Assembly: GCA_964023205.1 (NCBI GenBank)
Contig: OZ026836.1
Span: 3,045,501-3,109,500 of the forward strand
DNA length: 64,000 nt
Reading direction: 5' to 3'
Source of the DNA: Lutraria lutraria
Lineage: Eukaryota > Mollusca > Bivalvia > Venerida > Mactridae
Shown here: positions 1-13,700 of the stretch, piece by piece
Layout: each line of letters begins with the position of its first letter
How positions within the stretch are numbered: position 1 is the stretch's first letter
Made by a program: the position numbers and the translations under genes
The notes under the pieces: model-generated
Database searches by the model: none
Seen by the model: only the letters and a program-made list of their open reading frames with translations
What the model was told of the DNA's origin: nothing

Positions 1-61
1 GTAGTTTGCAACCAGATCATAAAACAAGACAGCAAGTTATAAGCTTCCCTCATATGTATAT

Positions 62-475
62 AGTAATTATATAATATATCCTATATCCTATAGCCATTAT
101 ATAACATACCCTACAGTAAATAATATATCCTAAAGTCATTATATAACATACCCTACAGTAAATAATATATCCTATAGTCATTATATAACATACCCTACAG
201 TAAATAATATATCCTATAGTAATTATATAACATACCCTACAGTAAATAATATATCCTATAGTCATTATATAATATACCCTACAGTAAATAATATATCCTA
301 TAGTAATTATTTAACATACCCTACAGTAAATAATATATCCTATAGTCATTATATAATATATCCTATATCCTATAGTCATTGCATAAAATATCCTATAGTA
401 ATTATATAATATATCATATAGTCGTTATATAACATATCATATAGCCATTATATAATATATCATATAGTCATGATA
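62..475. repeat. 42-bp minisatellite built from a 21-bp dimer
   Basis: A tandem array of an AT-rich unit of about 42 bp. Each unit holds two related 21-bp halves, one containing ccctacagtaaataatatat and the other cctatagtcattatataaca. About six 42-bp units are clear from 100 to 360. To the right, the array decays into simpler 21-bp units ending near 475. Period 42 is divisible by three, which explains the 71-residue repetitive minus-strand frame here; that frame is an artefact of the repeat. Confidence 0.9.
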
Positions 476-3400
476 AACAATAGTTTCAAATTGACATCTT
501 TTTAAAAGCCAAAAGGTTAATCGAAATTAGTAAATCGTAAATTCATTTATATATTGTACATGTGAAAACAATCACTGGTAGTTAATAAACTAAATTAAAG
601 TACAGTTTTACCATGTACGGAAGCGCTGAGGGGACATTCAGATTTAGGGGTTAGTACAGTAAGTATTTAGTATTTACGTATTAAGACTAACAATTTAAGC
701 TCAAACATTTACAACTTGAGACTTCTCAAATACAGATCGGTGCAATGAATAGTTTTTCTACATTTCTATATACTTCCACAGTGATTGTTGAAAACAATAC
801 AGTATTTTAATCTTCGTTACACTACTGTTTTTATAACAGCTATATATATATTATATATAATATAATGATAGTCAACAAAAATTAATGGAGTAGAGAGACT
901 TTCCTGACTTTCGCGAAGGTGTCTAAGCTCACTTTTGAACTATATTTCTGGCATGACGTATTTCTTATACAGAAGAAATTCATCATTCTATTGGATGATT
1001 CAGAGGAAACTCTTCCTTCCATTGGGTGAAATCTACAAGCGCAGAAAAAATAAGACCATGCCAACTTATAGCGAGTCTGCAATTGTTTAATGTGTACTAC
1101 TTGTAGATGTAAAATGTGTAAAGTAAAAATGTACGAAAATGCATTCTTATGCGGTTGAAATAAAGTTACAAACCGTTGTTGACAAACATTTTACATTTAT
1201 TTGAATTAATATACAGTAGATAAGACTAAAGGCGAAATTTATTTAATCACTAAAAACTAAATTAAAATACATTTTCTACCATGTGTAGGTGACCTAATAT
1301 CAACATTTTAATGCGTGACCTAACTGGACTGCTAGCTGGTAAGTGGTGTTCACACGGTACTGTAACAGCAAAAAGTTAGGGATTTAATAAAACTCAAACT
1401 TTTGGTTTCAAACAAAGAAACTTCGCGACTGTCTTTTTGAAAACATTTCTTGTTTATATGAAACATAAGTCTGGAGTTCCATTAAGGTTCAGTCACAAAA
1501 TGGTATTTAAAGATTTAGAATTTGGAATCAAGTTCTCCTGTTTGCGGAGAACGTATGTTCGTGGGCCCCCTAATTGACCTCAGGAATATTGTCAAAAGCA
1601 CTTAATTGCATTCGTCACCTTAGGATTAAAAGGGCCCATCTGACAAGTATGAAAGAGCAAGATAGATCCTTTTAATTCTAAGTTAATGTTAAGACCCAAG
1701 AAACCGTCGATCACTTAAACAAGTCGTTAAAAAATAACCTATCTCAGGAAACAGAGTAATGGAGGCTTTGAAACACATTCACCAGGAGAGATATTTGGTT
1801 CTTTTTGAAAATCCTGATATCAGTTGTAGCATGTATATACTATATCTTTTAGAATATTATAATCTTGGTATCAGAGTGTTTGTATCCAGTTAAAATGATG
1901 TTATAAATGCGAACGTAAATTAGTATGACACGAACGACTGAAAATATTCTTTATAAATAATTATTTCCAATTTTATCTCTCCAGTCTAAGTAAAACGACT
2001 TTTTAGCGATCTAACAAAACCTTACATTATATATATAGTTAAGTAAAACCAATAAATCTATACACGAGTAACTATATATACCGAATTCTTGACAATGAAT
2101 AATGTCCCTGATATATAACAGTCACAATGATCAAGCGTCAACTGTCACATGTTCATCATAATTATTACAAGAATAATAAACAATCTGTGACATCCGTGTA
2201 TAGATCACATAAATGAGTGTTTTCTTCTCATAAAATCTAGATTCTTAGATTTATTCGTCTGCTGTTGGAATTTAGGAGATTTCGGAAACCATGCGTGTAT
2301 CTAGGTCACGTACATGTTCTTCCAGGAAATGTCGCATCTTGTGATCAATCAATTGTCAGAAATACCTATAATGGAATCATCTATCAGTCAGAACACTGAG
2401 GAATATAAAATGCATACATGATTTTGATATCGGGTTTATAGTTTTACCATTTATCATTTTCATAAAATGTGACATACTGAAAGATTATCATATATTACTC
2501 AATCAAAGTAAAAAGAAAGTGAACCGTAAGTGACTTCCCTGAAAATGTCTTCTTTAATTCGATAGTAATATTAATTGTTAATAAACTATGTGCAATCCAA
2601 TAAGTTTTAAACGTGGGACTAATTTTCAGAAACACGGACATTAATTATTATAACCTTTCGGTATTATAACAATAGTTAGCCACACCGTAGAAATGTGTTT
2701 CCTTTAATCTTGAATCCAGCAGTTCCATGTCATATCAAAATTTAAATACAATGGACATCTATGGATGGCAATAAGTCTTTTTTATCATTTTGAGTTTCTG
2801 GTGCTACTTTAGAATCTGCGTAAAAATGTTGAAAATGATAACATTCTTGTCATTTTATTTATATAAAAATAAGAATTCCTGCGACAAACATGTCTTTATC
2901 ATCATTTATCGGCTTTTAATACTCATGGGCAACATTCCAAATTTTATTTTTGAAGTAAACAAATTTACAAGTATTGACTGCTGTAGAGCTTCTAGTGCAA
3001 CATGCGTGAACTTTTATACTTAAATACTTATGTACGAAACAATAGTGTTGTTTCCCGATTTTAATGTTTGTCTGAATGGTTTGTAGACGTGGATGCACCA
3101 GATGCTCTAGAAGACTAGCGTTATCTCGAGTATTTGCACAATGATGATGTTTTGATGGATGCACAAATATGGAATGTGCTTGGAAGCGAAATTGCAAATC
3201 GAGGTATCTTGCCAAACACACTTCAGATTGTTTCTTAGACATGTAGCATGTAATGTCTTGCTTGCGACCTATCACAATAGTTTCACATTGAGTGATTTTA
3301 TCTATATTGAACAAAATACCTTTTATAATAAGACAAACATAATAAGTGCAAAATCGGCTGCTCACACTAAACATATCAACACTTATAAAAAAATCAGGCC

Positions 3401-5227
3401 GTTCTTGTTCGCTGAATGGTGTATGTAATGTGTAATTTTCGATAAAAACTAACTGACGTCTTAGATACTGTGTTCACGAATGCGGGATTGTCAATTAAGA
3501 TTATGAGATATGTCTGTGACTTGATGAGGGTCTATAATGTCAAACGTCTGACTGCAACACAAAATAAATACATTTCTGAACCAGACATAAATTGACAGAC
3601 TTTAGGAAGAGCACTGTCTGACTTACTGACATCGTGTAACATCCTAATAATATTGAAGGACATTGGTTGTTATGTTATATGATGTTGTAATTCGATTATA
3701 TGTACCAAAATAATACATGCAAGCGTAATTAGGATAGTTGTAGCATCAAATAAATTTCAACATTTTAATTACATCTTTAATCGTTTTCTTGTGAACAGTT
3801 TCGAACCTTTCCTGGTCTCGAATACCAGTTTAAAACCTCAGTCAGTCGGTATGATTCAAATGTAAACTGTCCTATAGGGACTTGAATCCTGGTTTATTCA
3901 ACAGATCATTGTTTGTACTGTCAACATATTTGAGTTCATAGAGGTGTAAAATCAACGAAACATTGACAATTATCCTTCTTGTTTTTTTCTGTCTTGTACG
4001 TTTTATTGATTCAAGTTTAGACAAACGCGTATAATCAATTATCATTTGAACATTAGTGAACTTTATTACGTGTCATTAACTTAAGGACATGAATAATGCC
4101 TTGAACCAGAGACACATTTACTAAGTGTTGTGTATACATACATACCGATACATATCTATTATATTCATAGTATATATCAAATGTTAAAAAGATATCCGAA
4201 TCAAGTAAATAAATAATGAAAAATAATCAACATTCCAGGTATTATATATTATTTGATAGCCGACCGGTTTCGTCATTAGACTCATTAGGGCAATAATACT
4301 AAAATGACGCCATTCATAGTATGTATTCATAGAAAAAAAAATCATACGGAATTTCACATGCAAGTCAAGATGGCAAAACGATATAATTATGTTCACAAAG
4401 AGAAAGCCACCGTCGATGAAGGTAAATCAGTCGTTATAACAAGGCTACTGTCATAATGCCATACTCACTATACAAAATACGATTTTAGAAGGGATATTTT
4501 CCTTATAGATCAAATAAAAACAAGTCAAGCTTAATTCTAATTAAGCAGATCGAATTCAAAGTCATGCACTAATGCCACAAGCAAACATATTGTTGAGTTA
4601 GCAGAACTGGTAAAAGATACAGGGCTGTCAACAGAAGCAATCGATGCATTGTAAAAAGATACTGTCATTATTAAATTCAATAAATATGCGTTTATTTAAA
4701 CAAAAAAATGTAAGATTGGAATTAGTTATTCCATTTATATATTATTATAATAAGTACTTGGAGATGTTACATTACGATCTTAAATGATTCTACACACATT
4801 GATACCGCCATATTTGTATACTCATGCAGTCCATACATTCAATAAAGACAGAAACATTGGACCGCTTAGTTCATTATATTCTTTTTAAAAGGTAACCAGG
4901 CGACTATTAAACTCCACTATAATAACAATTTCTCCCTATAATAACAATTTCTTCTCATTCTAGAGTCGTATCAATCAGTCAGTATGTAGATCTTCCAGAC
5001 TGTTTTATAATACCTATTTTACTTATAACAGTTTTCAATCAAATCAGATCAGTCTTTGTGAATACCGTGTAACCTTTCTTTTGGAATGACGTTTTCACAC
5101 AGTCTGCAGACGAATTCAGATTTCAGCCAGATGCTGAATTACTACTCTTGTCTATGAAAAGCGATCGTGGGATTCAATGAATTTATTTGTGTGTTATATG
5201 ATTAAACGTCATCATGAAGTCTTAGCA
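476..5227. other. AT-rich DNA, no recognised gene
   Basis: I see no recognisable coding region, RNA gene or mobile element here. A 152-codon minus-strand frame (2916-3374) and an opposing 89-codon plus frame (3159-3428) overlap each other, and neither resembles a known family. A short, diverged duplication around an aaattaaa/taccatgt motif recurs near 590-620 and 1250-1285. Confidence 0.5.
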
Positions 5228-5305
5228 GCGCGTCATTATAATTATGCCCATGAGAGCGCGTCATTTATATGTCCATGAGAGTACGTCATTATATGCCCAT
5301 GAGGC
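5228..5305. repeat. Degenerate short tandem repeat, about 3 copies
   Basis: Three consecutive copies of a 23-28 bp unit with the core cgtcatta(ta)tgcccatgaga, differing by small indels. They sit in unannotated AT-rich DNA. Confidence 0.7.
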
Positions 5306-5571
5306 GGGTTAATCTATATTAAAATGATAAAACTACTAATAAGTACTATAGGGTCTTCTATAAATGAATTATACCATAATACGACAATACAACATCACCA
5401 AATGTTTCAATCGAGCTAAATCATGAAAGATATATATTAAGATTGCTGACATTTTGACATGAAAACCGAATTACTCACAAAAGCCTAATAACAGTCAATT
5501 TTAAGAAGGATTATCTTTGCATAAAATAATCTTGACCAGACATTTCAACGACCAGTGTTTAACAAGAAAAC

Positions 5572-5572
<1 letters not shown>

Positions 5573-5616
<44 letters not shown>

Positions 5617-5637
5617 GTCTGTCTCTCTGTCTCTCAA

Positions 5638-5679
<42 letters not shown>
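5573..5679. repeat. (CT)n microsatellite with gt interruptions
   Basis: A near-continuous run of ct dinucleotides interrupted by ctgt and ctcaat. The serine/leucine-rich and arginine/glutamate-rich frames that cross it on both strands are translations of the microsatellite, not genes. The right edge (cttgcca) resembles the sequence following the CT tract in the SINE at 23932-24328, so it may be a SINE relic. Confidence 0.97.
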
Positions 5680-5680
<1 letters not shown>

Positions 5681-6274
5681 CCAACTGGATTGCGACAAAT
5701 AAAACTTAATGTTAAATTATTTCAAATGAGGACAAACGGCTTCAGAAGTATATGACGTAAGAAATTACTCTAAGAGTGTACTGCTTGTTGTTAATTGTTG
5801 GAAGAAAATGAATTTAAGATTGAATTAACTGCGTCGTGTATAAGGAAGAATTTAATTGAAAATGCTAATTTGTGAAATAAAGACACAGCAAACATGTCCC
5901 CGGGCCATCGTTTAAACGTAGTCATAGATTAACGTTTTTATTCGACGTTTAGAATATTGAACAATTTATTCTATAGTAATCATTTTTGCGCCAATTGTTA
6001 CGGGAATCAAATTCGTTCTGGCAACGAATTATAAGCGAGAAAAATTAAAATGACACAACACGTTGCTATGTAAAATGTTCGTGAAGGAAAACTATTCATT
6101 CAAAAGAATATCATTAACATAATTCCAAGCAAAACACACTTAAGGACTAAATGTGTATGATGGTTTAATAATAAGCAACAAAAACCAAGTAACAAAAATA
6201 CTTTTACAGTACAAGGATTCACGAGCAATAATTTTCGTCATTGTGAGGTAACAGCAAAACATAATAGTGTCCGT

Positions 6275-6508
6275 CTATGATGATACCCATCCAACGACTT
6301 TCCTAAGAAATTTAACTCCACTTGTAGAACAATAAACATTTCGGCAAATGTTTCGGATATCCTTTGTCTCAGTTACAGGAATTGATCGTAAGTGAAGCAT
6401 GCATTGCATGATATGACCTGATTTTCTAGTTGCCTTTGGACATTTTACAAACAGCATGAGAAAAGAATACGAAAACAATAATACACAGAGGGCTATGCAT
6501 ACGAACAC
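6275..6508 (-). CDS. Candidate small secreted cysteine-containing peptide
   Basis: A 77-codon frame that I do not recognise. The first about 22 residues are strongly hydrophobic (MFVCIALCVLLFSYSFLMLF) and would make a plausible signal peptide or membrane anchor. The rest is basic, with four cysteines at about positions 23, 36, 55 and 60, ending in a tryptophan-containing tail. Secreted cysteine peptides of this size are common in molluscs, but there is no promoter, homology or splice evidence here. Chance frames of this length are common in AT-rich DNA. Treat it as a hypothesis only. Confidence 0.18.
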   Translation of the reverse strand: MFVCIALCVLLFSYSFLMLFVKCPKATRKSGHIMQCMLHLRSIPVTETKDIRNICRNVYCSTSGVKFLRKVVGWVSS

Positions 6509-7624
6509 AGGTTTTTAGCACGCTTTCTTTTACAGTTCTCCGCTTTAAGTCAAATACCTATTTGTATGACCAAAGCAAATTGTTTCGACAATCAAATAGT
6601 CATAGAATAATAGGACAAAGCCTTTGGGCAAAGCTGGTAATGCATGTAAGGCTCGAAGCTTACGAATAAATATGATCATTCGATTAATATGATCTAAAGA
6701 AAAGGTCATGGTTTCACTAAAATTATTTAATAAGCGAAGAAGCTAAGTCTTAGAATTCATTTTTGTTCACAATTTAATGGAAGTGATTTTAAAGACGAAA
6801 TATTTATGAAATAGATGATGATAAGATTAAAATGATTCAGAAACAATCGAAACAAAAGCCTTGAGATCCACGAGGATGCACATAGTAATACAGTGGTATA
6901 TCAGAAACAAATATAAAATACATATTCAGTATTATTCACGAAAGAAAGGTTTAACGAGGAAGCAAATTATAAACATGATATCGGAACTATCTATTTCCCT
7001 GTTTGTTTTTATATGTTTTCTTCTATTTTTTCTTACCCTAAGGGGTTTCGATTCTACTGATTACTCATAAAGATTTTCCGTAATTCTTTCTAGCTTCGTC
7101 TATACCTTGACATAATGGATGTGAGATCCCATTGTGTTAATTTGAAGGCTCATGTAGTACACAGGAAGATGTCAATATTATTTCAGATCATAGTTAGAAG
7201 TGACATAAATTCCACCTCACTTCCTTACCAGACGTATCATTAACATCGAATTATTTGCAATGTCTGAATTTATTCACACTTTAATGGCTCTATGTCCGTT
7301 CAATAAATTAGTCGTCATACATAATACAATGTAGATATACCATGTAATTAATGTATCATTTCCTGGCGACGAGACATTTCAATCATCTTCTACGTTTCAT
7401 TATTTTACACAACTATACACATGACATTACCTAATAAGATTCAATGCTAGGTTAACCCGGAATTATTTTATACTGTCTACACATATTCCTGAAAACGCTC
7501 ACTCTGAAATTGAAATTAAAGCGAACAGTTTTCATTTCGCCTGAAAATGGGGCTTTTAATAAACAAGGGCATTGTCAGTCTCACTGTAAAAATGTATTAT
7601 TGTGTTTTGGTTTCTTTCTTACAG

Positions 7625-7946
7625 ACAACAGCACACAGGGACGGAATCCATTAATTGTTCAATGGCATTGACACTAGGGACGCGGAGGTTTTTACTTAAT
7701 TCAGATTGTCAATTTAGACCGCTGTTAGTTTATTTCATTCATTTCTGTCTCAACGGACCGTTACCTAGTGGTAGTGAACACTACTTTGACGACAATGACA
7801 TACTGGCGCTTATGATACTAAATTGTGAATATTACGATCATGAAAATCGTAAAGATGTCAACTACACTGATCCACATGTTACATCAGACTCATATTTACG
7901 TCAACATCATAATTATTTCGCTATTTCGTCTTCAACAAACGATTAA
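7625..7946 (+). CDS. Candidate unrecognised terminal exon
   Basis: A pyrimidine-rich tract followed by cttacag ends at 7624 and resembles a splice acceptor. An open frame of about 107 codons follows and stops at 7946. The predicted segment is mixed in composition, with an acidic stretch (HYFDDNDILALMILNCEYYD) and a polar C-terminus. I recognise no domain and see no upstream exon. It could be the last exon of a host gene or a chance frame. Confidence 0.2.
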
Positions 7947-8796
7947 ATCAACTTCTGATATCCCCATTGTATGACAAAATAAGTTCATAAAATAAAGATT
8001 AGCTTGTTTAACCTGGGATTACCATTAATGAATCAATTGATACCGGAATCAAATTCAAAGATACATAAAGAAGTTGCCGACTCCTTGTCCAAGAGTAAGT
8101 TAATACTGGTTAGAAAACAGCTTGGTAAATATCGTTGAAAAATGACGTTTAAACCTTAAAACTGAAAACTTAAAAACAATATAATTATGGTAAAGATTGT
8201 TTCATAATTAATTCAAAGATATGCGGGCATCGTATGATACTTTATTCAAATACAAACATGAGCCATAAACCGAAGCAAAATTAGAATGCACAAGTGGACT
8301 GAGTAATGAAAACTGTCACATTCACAAAACAAGATTCCCCATACATATTCATAAGAAACATAAAAACACGAATGATGTCCCAACATTGGAACAGAAGCTG
8401 AAATTACTGCACATGGTAACAAAGGTTTTAATAAGTCAATGTACGGTGTAAGGTCAGAAATAGTAATCGACTTTCGATAAATCCTAGTGAACGAACGGAA
8501 TGAATTAACACATATGTTATTTTCATCTCAGAACAATGTACCGCAACCGCGATGAGCATTGTTTTCAACAACAAACACTATAGTCATATAAAGTACATGT
8601 GCCTTGATTAATATTAACTATAAAATTAACATATCTCCAAGAGTCCCGAGGTTCAGACCCATACATACATCATACAAAACTATTTACATGAAATAAATCT
8701 AAATGGTTTTGGAATAATGCTCTTAGAAAAATTATCTTTGAAATAAATCAGTAAGCAATACGTAGTAAAATGGATAAGATAGAATTATGGTTCAGA

Positions 8797-9076
8797 GATG
8801 ATCGATAGTCTAGTGGTAACGCCCTGGACTACTGAACGAAGGGTAATTGGTTCGAATCTGGGCTCCACTGTGTGTTCCCATCCCAGCTACCGAGACAGGT
8901 GCTGTGTCTAGAAAATCACATTAAAAAGGACGAAATGTGTATCGGTGTGCTTCATAGCGGGCATGATAAACAACCAGGAAACACTATTCGAAATAAGATT
9001 ATGGATACAAATTCCTGTTTCTCCTGTATCTTCCCTCCCCATTCTCAAATAGGCTGTTAAACAACAGATTAACAAA
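8797..9076 (+). mobile_element. tRNA-derived SINE, family A copy 1
   Basis: The 5' head has RNA polymerase III promoter boxes: an A-box-like tagtctagtggtaacg near 8807 and a B-box-like ggttcgaatctggg near 8848. The body begins about 8865 with cagctaccgaga and includes aaaatcacattaaaaagg and tgtatcggtg. These segments recur in order at 22390-22612 and 23932-24328. The end is near aacaacagattaac. The head no longer folds as a convincing complete tRNA, so this is a SINE and not a tRNA gene. Confidence 0.8.
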
Positions 9077-9318
9077 GTTGTGGTTCCTATACTTCGTACA
9101 TCTACTTATTGTCCTTAAATACTTTACTTCAAGTTTCAGATAAATATCAATAACTCAATTAATAAATAAAGTTGGTAATGGATCTTAAACTCCGCACTTC
9201 ATTCCATTGCCTTTGAAATCCGGATTACGAATTATGCTCCGGGCAAAAAACATTTCGGATGGACGTTCTTACGAGAGCTACGTTATGTTTTTTTCCTTCT
9301 GTATTCCTTTACCATTTA

Positions 9319-9415
9319 TCAACCCCACAAGAGTATTTTATTAACCCCACAACGGTGGTTTGTACATACTGTAACCCATAATGTCGATTTGTACTTACCA
9401 TAACCCCAGGATCTA
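9319..9415. repeat. Degenerate direct repeat with taacccca core
   Basis: Four imperfect recurrences of taacccca/taacccat, spaced about 27-40 bp, with ttgtac preceding two of them. The minus strand of one copy happens to create a good splice-donor-like ggtaagta near 9398, but no coherent exon follows from it. Confidence 0.5.
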
Positions 9416-10299
9416 CCTCTGGTATGTACGGACATACAGACACACGCACTGATGTACGTTTCTTTCAGTTGATCTGGCGGGGGCCAATGAACTACGTTTT
9501 CGGTCAAGAAAAACTAAAATAGTGTTTGCTACCTCCTAAACATCTTACAAAGTATTTGGTAAAAAAGCTTTAACATCTGATCATTGAAAAAGAAAATAGT
9601 CTATCAGTACACTATTAGGTATTAGTTAAAAGTGCTAAGATTCCAACAGCATTAATACATATATACTTATCCATACGAGGCTGCATTGTCTGAGTGTAAC
9701 GGCAAGTTAATTATTCGATTCATTTTCAATCTAAATTTTGAATTAACACGTTAGATAAGATGAAACAATTACTGAAGTCGAGGAATCAGAATTGAAGCTT
9801 AAGCCGATGCACATACATATATGTCATTGTACGAAAGGCGTTAATATTCAATGAGAATTCTAAGTAAATAAGATAAATATGTTTTGTCATTCGAATACTG
9901 TTGTTTATCTTTCTAACTTGCAAGTTCTCTGTTTATATAAAATCGCGATGTAATCGAACAAAGATGGAATAATGTTTGTTATAAACCTGGAATTGTAGAA
10001 CATGAGTTCAATAGACGAACAAAATGGATTCCAGGGAATTACCACTAATGAGTTATCGAAACAAATCCATTTCATTTGCGGTTTCGAGTGTACAAACCTT
10101 TTAAAAGTATTTTGTCTCTCACCTTGTTCCACCGAAATACAAGTTAAGACAATTATTCTTCCCCAATGTGACTTAAACATATTCGGTATGTCTAGCACAT
10201 GTTTAAAGATTACTAGTATTCCCACCTTATAGATTGTGGTTGTTAATTGTTCTTTGGTGCAGATTTTATCAAAGCACAATTGTCACCAGGGAAGCAGGG

Positions 10300-10560
10300 A
10301 AGAAGTTCATATATGCACGTCACTCGCACGGTTGCGTAAACTATACTTACGTGACCCGTACGCAATGCATAGCCATAAGCGTTTGCGCGCATCACACGTT
10401 GCACACGTGGTGAGGTACGTGCTTACAGAGTACAATCGTCGTGCGATTGCCACGTTATCGTGCGAAAGCCATATTTGCACGTGTTGTTTGCGAATCGTGT
10501 CCTTTCTCAACCGTACGCTATTAAGTGCATACAAGTACGATGAACGTGAGTGCTATGTTA
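10300..10560. other. CpG-rich patch in AT-rich surroundings
   Basis: This segment holds more than 20 CpG dinucleotides in roughly 200 bp, many in acg/cgt/gcg words such as cacgtg, cgtacg and gcgcgc. The flanks have few. It lies within a 178-codon plus frame (10236-10772) and a 75-codon minus frame (10307-10534). Neither resembles a known protein. It could be a small CpG island, a young repeat not yet depleted by methylation, or low-complexity sequence. Confidence 0.55.
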
Positions 10561-10651
10561 AATCTGTAGCCCGACCGCAGACCGAACGCAACGAAAGTTC
10601 CTCAAGCCCTAAAAGTGATACGGCGTGTCTGCGTGCATCCTTATCCGACGG

Positions 10652-10738
10652 ATACATATGTGTGTGTTCATATGCTTATAATGTATATGTATTAAGTATA
10701 CATGTGTGTGTTCATATGCTTATTATGTATATGTATCA
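10652..10738. repeat. Tandem duplication of a 46-bp unit
   Basis: Two adjacent copies share tgtgtgttcatatgctta and tatgtatatgtat with only a few differences. They lie immediately right of the CpG-rich patch. Confidence 0.85.
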
Positions 10739-13700
10739 ATCCGTGATATTTCAAACTTTCGTACTAAATTAACAGCTAGAATAACTTGGATATTTTAGTT
10801 CTTATTCAACAGAAGAGTTTCGAACTCTTCAAACTTTTCTTTTTGCCCCACACTCTTACAAATTAGTCCTTCTCTTATGGTTTTTAAATAAAAAGATATT
10901 GTTTTGGTATTGCCGCATTTCTTGAGAAGAATGTTTCACTTAAGTTAATAGATAGTTACGCAATCTGAATCCAAAATAAGATCACTATCGTCGTGTATTC
11001 AATGGGTTTTTTCTAGAGATTGTTTCATTTCGCTTCAGTCTAAAGTGACGTATTGTGTTATTGCAGTTTTCCATTATCAAGGTTTCGATTAAATCGCTTT
11101 GCCAAGTCTTCGATCATTTTTTATTTCCATAACGTCTTCGTGCAGCGCTCTAGTTGAATTTATTGTGCTCTCTCAGATAAGCTGTCATTAATTCAATAGT
11201 TTCATAGGAATAAATATTATTTCGAATGAAAAATTGACTTTGAAAACATTCAGTATGATAATTCCGATTGCGAATATTTTTTAAAAAACTCCACACCCCC
11301 AAAACTAGATACTAGTAAATCTCGACATACGTTGCTGAAATATTTTCTGAGGTAGAAGTATACTAACGTTATAGTGCACACATTTAAGAATATAGGATAA
11401 GACAATTCTTGCTGTTGATGTGTTTTAATTAAGACCATTATTACACAGGTATTGATTTGGGTACATAACTGGGTGAAGAATAGATATCTATAATTACGGC
11501 GCTGGTATCAATAAAAAAATGTCGTTTTAAATTAGCATTTTGTATGATGATTCTACAATGTTAGTGTATCCATATATTGAAAAACATGTAGCAGTCATCC
11601 TAAGGAATCGAGAAACGCTAACAATAGCCGTCGTGACTTAAAGGCATTTGCACTTGAATTCAAATAGACGGTAAAAACTAATAAAATTCACAATACGTTT
11701 GAAATTAATTTAACATAATACAATTGTCTGGACAATATTAACTGAATCAAATTAGATTTCCATCGTAGCGAATTAACATTGTCTGTCTTGTGAACATTTG
11801 GAGGACATTTTGTGCTATCAGATTCTGTCTGTTTGCATACAGATGTTTTAATGTAAGATGAGAAACTTCTCATCCTTTCCATGTGTCTGATAATAATAAA
11901 GATATACGATGTGGATATGTTCGCCTTATTTGCATCATATCATAATATTTATAGTCACAATTTTACAGTCAACTCGATTGTACGATTTTTCAAAACAAGT
12001 TTCCCACGAGACATCAAAACATGAACTGTACTATTTTTCTAAATTTTGGCTTTATTTAATTTTAACATTTCATAAAAAACTAGCAAAAAAACAGCACTCA
12101 GAAAGTAAAACGAATGACAGAAGTCCCGACGGTATGAAGTAAAATGAAAACAAAAACTCGTTATTTTAGATACAAAGTTATCAGGCAGAAATGCAGCTTA
12201 TTTCGTTATTTCAATTAATATATTATTCCGATTCTCGGTGAAAATTACGCTCTCTTATACCAAAGAAAAGTATGCTCCACGGAAGAAAAATCAGTATTTA
12301 AATGTTATACTACCAGTATGAAGTAAATAATCAAAGGTTCTCAGGTTGACATCATCGTTACAATTAAGTGTATTAGATACTATATATCATACAGAAAGTT
12401 TCAGTCATAAATCTTACCCGAATTTCATGTCATACATTTAAACGAATACATATCGCCGGGTATGGTGTGTGACATGTGTGGTAGAACACACTGAACAGTT
12501 AAGAACATTGTAAAGAGAAGTCCATTAAATCAATAAAATATGTCTGACGGTAAGCGAAAGATAACAAGGTATACATGCAAGTACCTCTTCAAAAAAATAA
12601 GAATGAGTTATATGAAATTGTTTAATGCAGCAACGAGCAAGCGCAAATGTTCCGTGTTATTGGCACCATCCACTGTTCAATATTTGATTTGTTACATCGT
12701 TAATATAATAAAATAAAATACATGTATACAACATTGTTTTATTACTTGTGTCTGATATCCGCCTAATGTATGTAAAATATTATTAATATTAAAAGAAGCA
12801 ATACAAGACGTTGAAAATATAGAAAGAGAATTTTAATCGTTATTTTTAATAAAACTCTACACCCAAGATATGAATAGAATACAGAATTGTTCAATAAATA
12901 TAATATATTTTTTCAATTTTTATATATTTTTTTTAAATATTTATATATAAAACTTGTGATCTAAGTACTTGCTTGAAATATGATCCATAAAATTTAATGT
13001 TGAATTCTCCACAACTGACTGAATTTCTTAAGTAGCGTAAATTTATTTCAATTAAACGAATTCCCCAATTTTTTGCAAAAGCGTAGCTTAAAATGGCATT
13101 TTTGAGAACATCGCTGACAACTTAACTGCTTCTCGAACATTTTTTTAATTTCACAGTTGACGTCAGCTCATGAACAAGTGTAGGCTGTTTTGTTCCCATC
13201 AGCACCGGCGTAATCATTCAAAGAATGACTTTTCATAATCCGCTTTATAGAGTCACACATTTGGTACCAATGGGTATTGCCTATTTTCAAACAAAGAGTT
13301 ATATAATGTTGAGTATGAGTGTGTGTTTATTGAAATTTATGAGAAACATAGCGGACGCAATAGCATTCAGAATGAATATAAATGTAAGAATAAATGCAAC
13401 GCAGCAGTATAAACACTATATTGGTATTTTAAATGCAATCACGTATGATACATGGTATTATACAGTACTCATTTAAATTACTCTCTTCCTCAAGTTCCCC
13501 GTACACTCCTTACAGCATTTCCTGAAATCTGAAATTAGTCCAGAATGACATTCTTCATGTTTCTTTCGACAAATTCTATATAGTTTAATAGACTTGTTGT
13601 TTTAATCTTTAGAAATCGGTGAAACAATCAAGGTTTAGTTCCGTTTTCGATAATTGCTTGCTGATGACTTTTTCGTTGTTTTGAATTCTAGCGGCCGTCT

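Larger units (their letters stand above)
5680..8796. other. AT-rich DNA with two weak gene candidates
   Basis: Mostly anonymous AT-rich sequence. The only items worth recording are the minus-strand frame 6275-6508 and the plus-strand frame entered after a splice-acceptor-like site at 7624; both are listed separately with low confidence. Confidence 0.5.

Noticed and set aside
2916..3374. 152-codon minus-strand ORF as a gene
   Set aside because: It overlaps an 89-codon opposite frame, has no recognisable motif or signal, and AT-rich DNA of this length is expected to yield a few such frames.
5501..5755. Serine/leucine and arginine/glutamate-rich ORFs
   Set aside because: They are translations of the (CT)n microsatellite in several frames.
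8797..8870. Functional tRNA gene
   Set aside because: A and B boxes are present, but the acceptor and anticodon arms do not pair well and a repeated SINE body follows.
10236..10772. 178-codon ORF as a gene
   Set aside because: It crosses a CpG-rich low-complexity patch and a duplicated TG-rich unit; the C-terminus is a translated repeat and no domain is seen.
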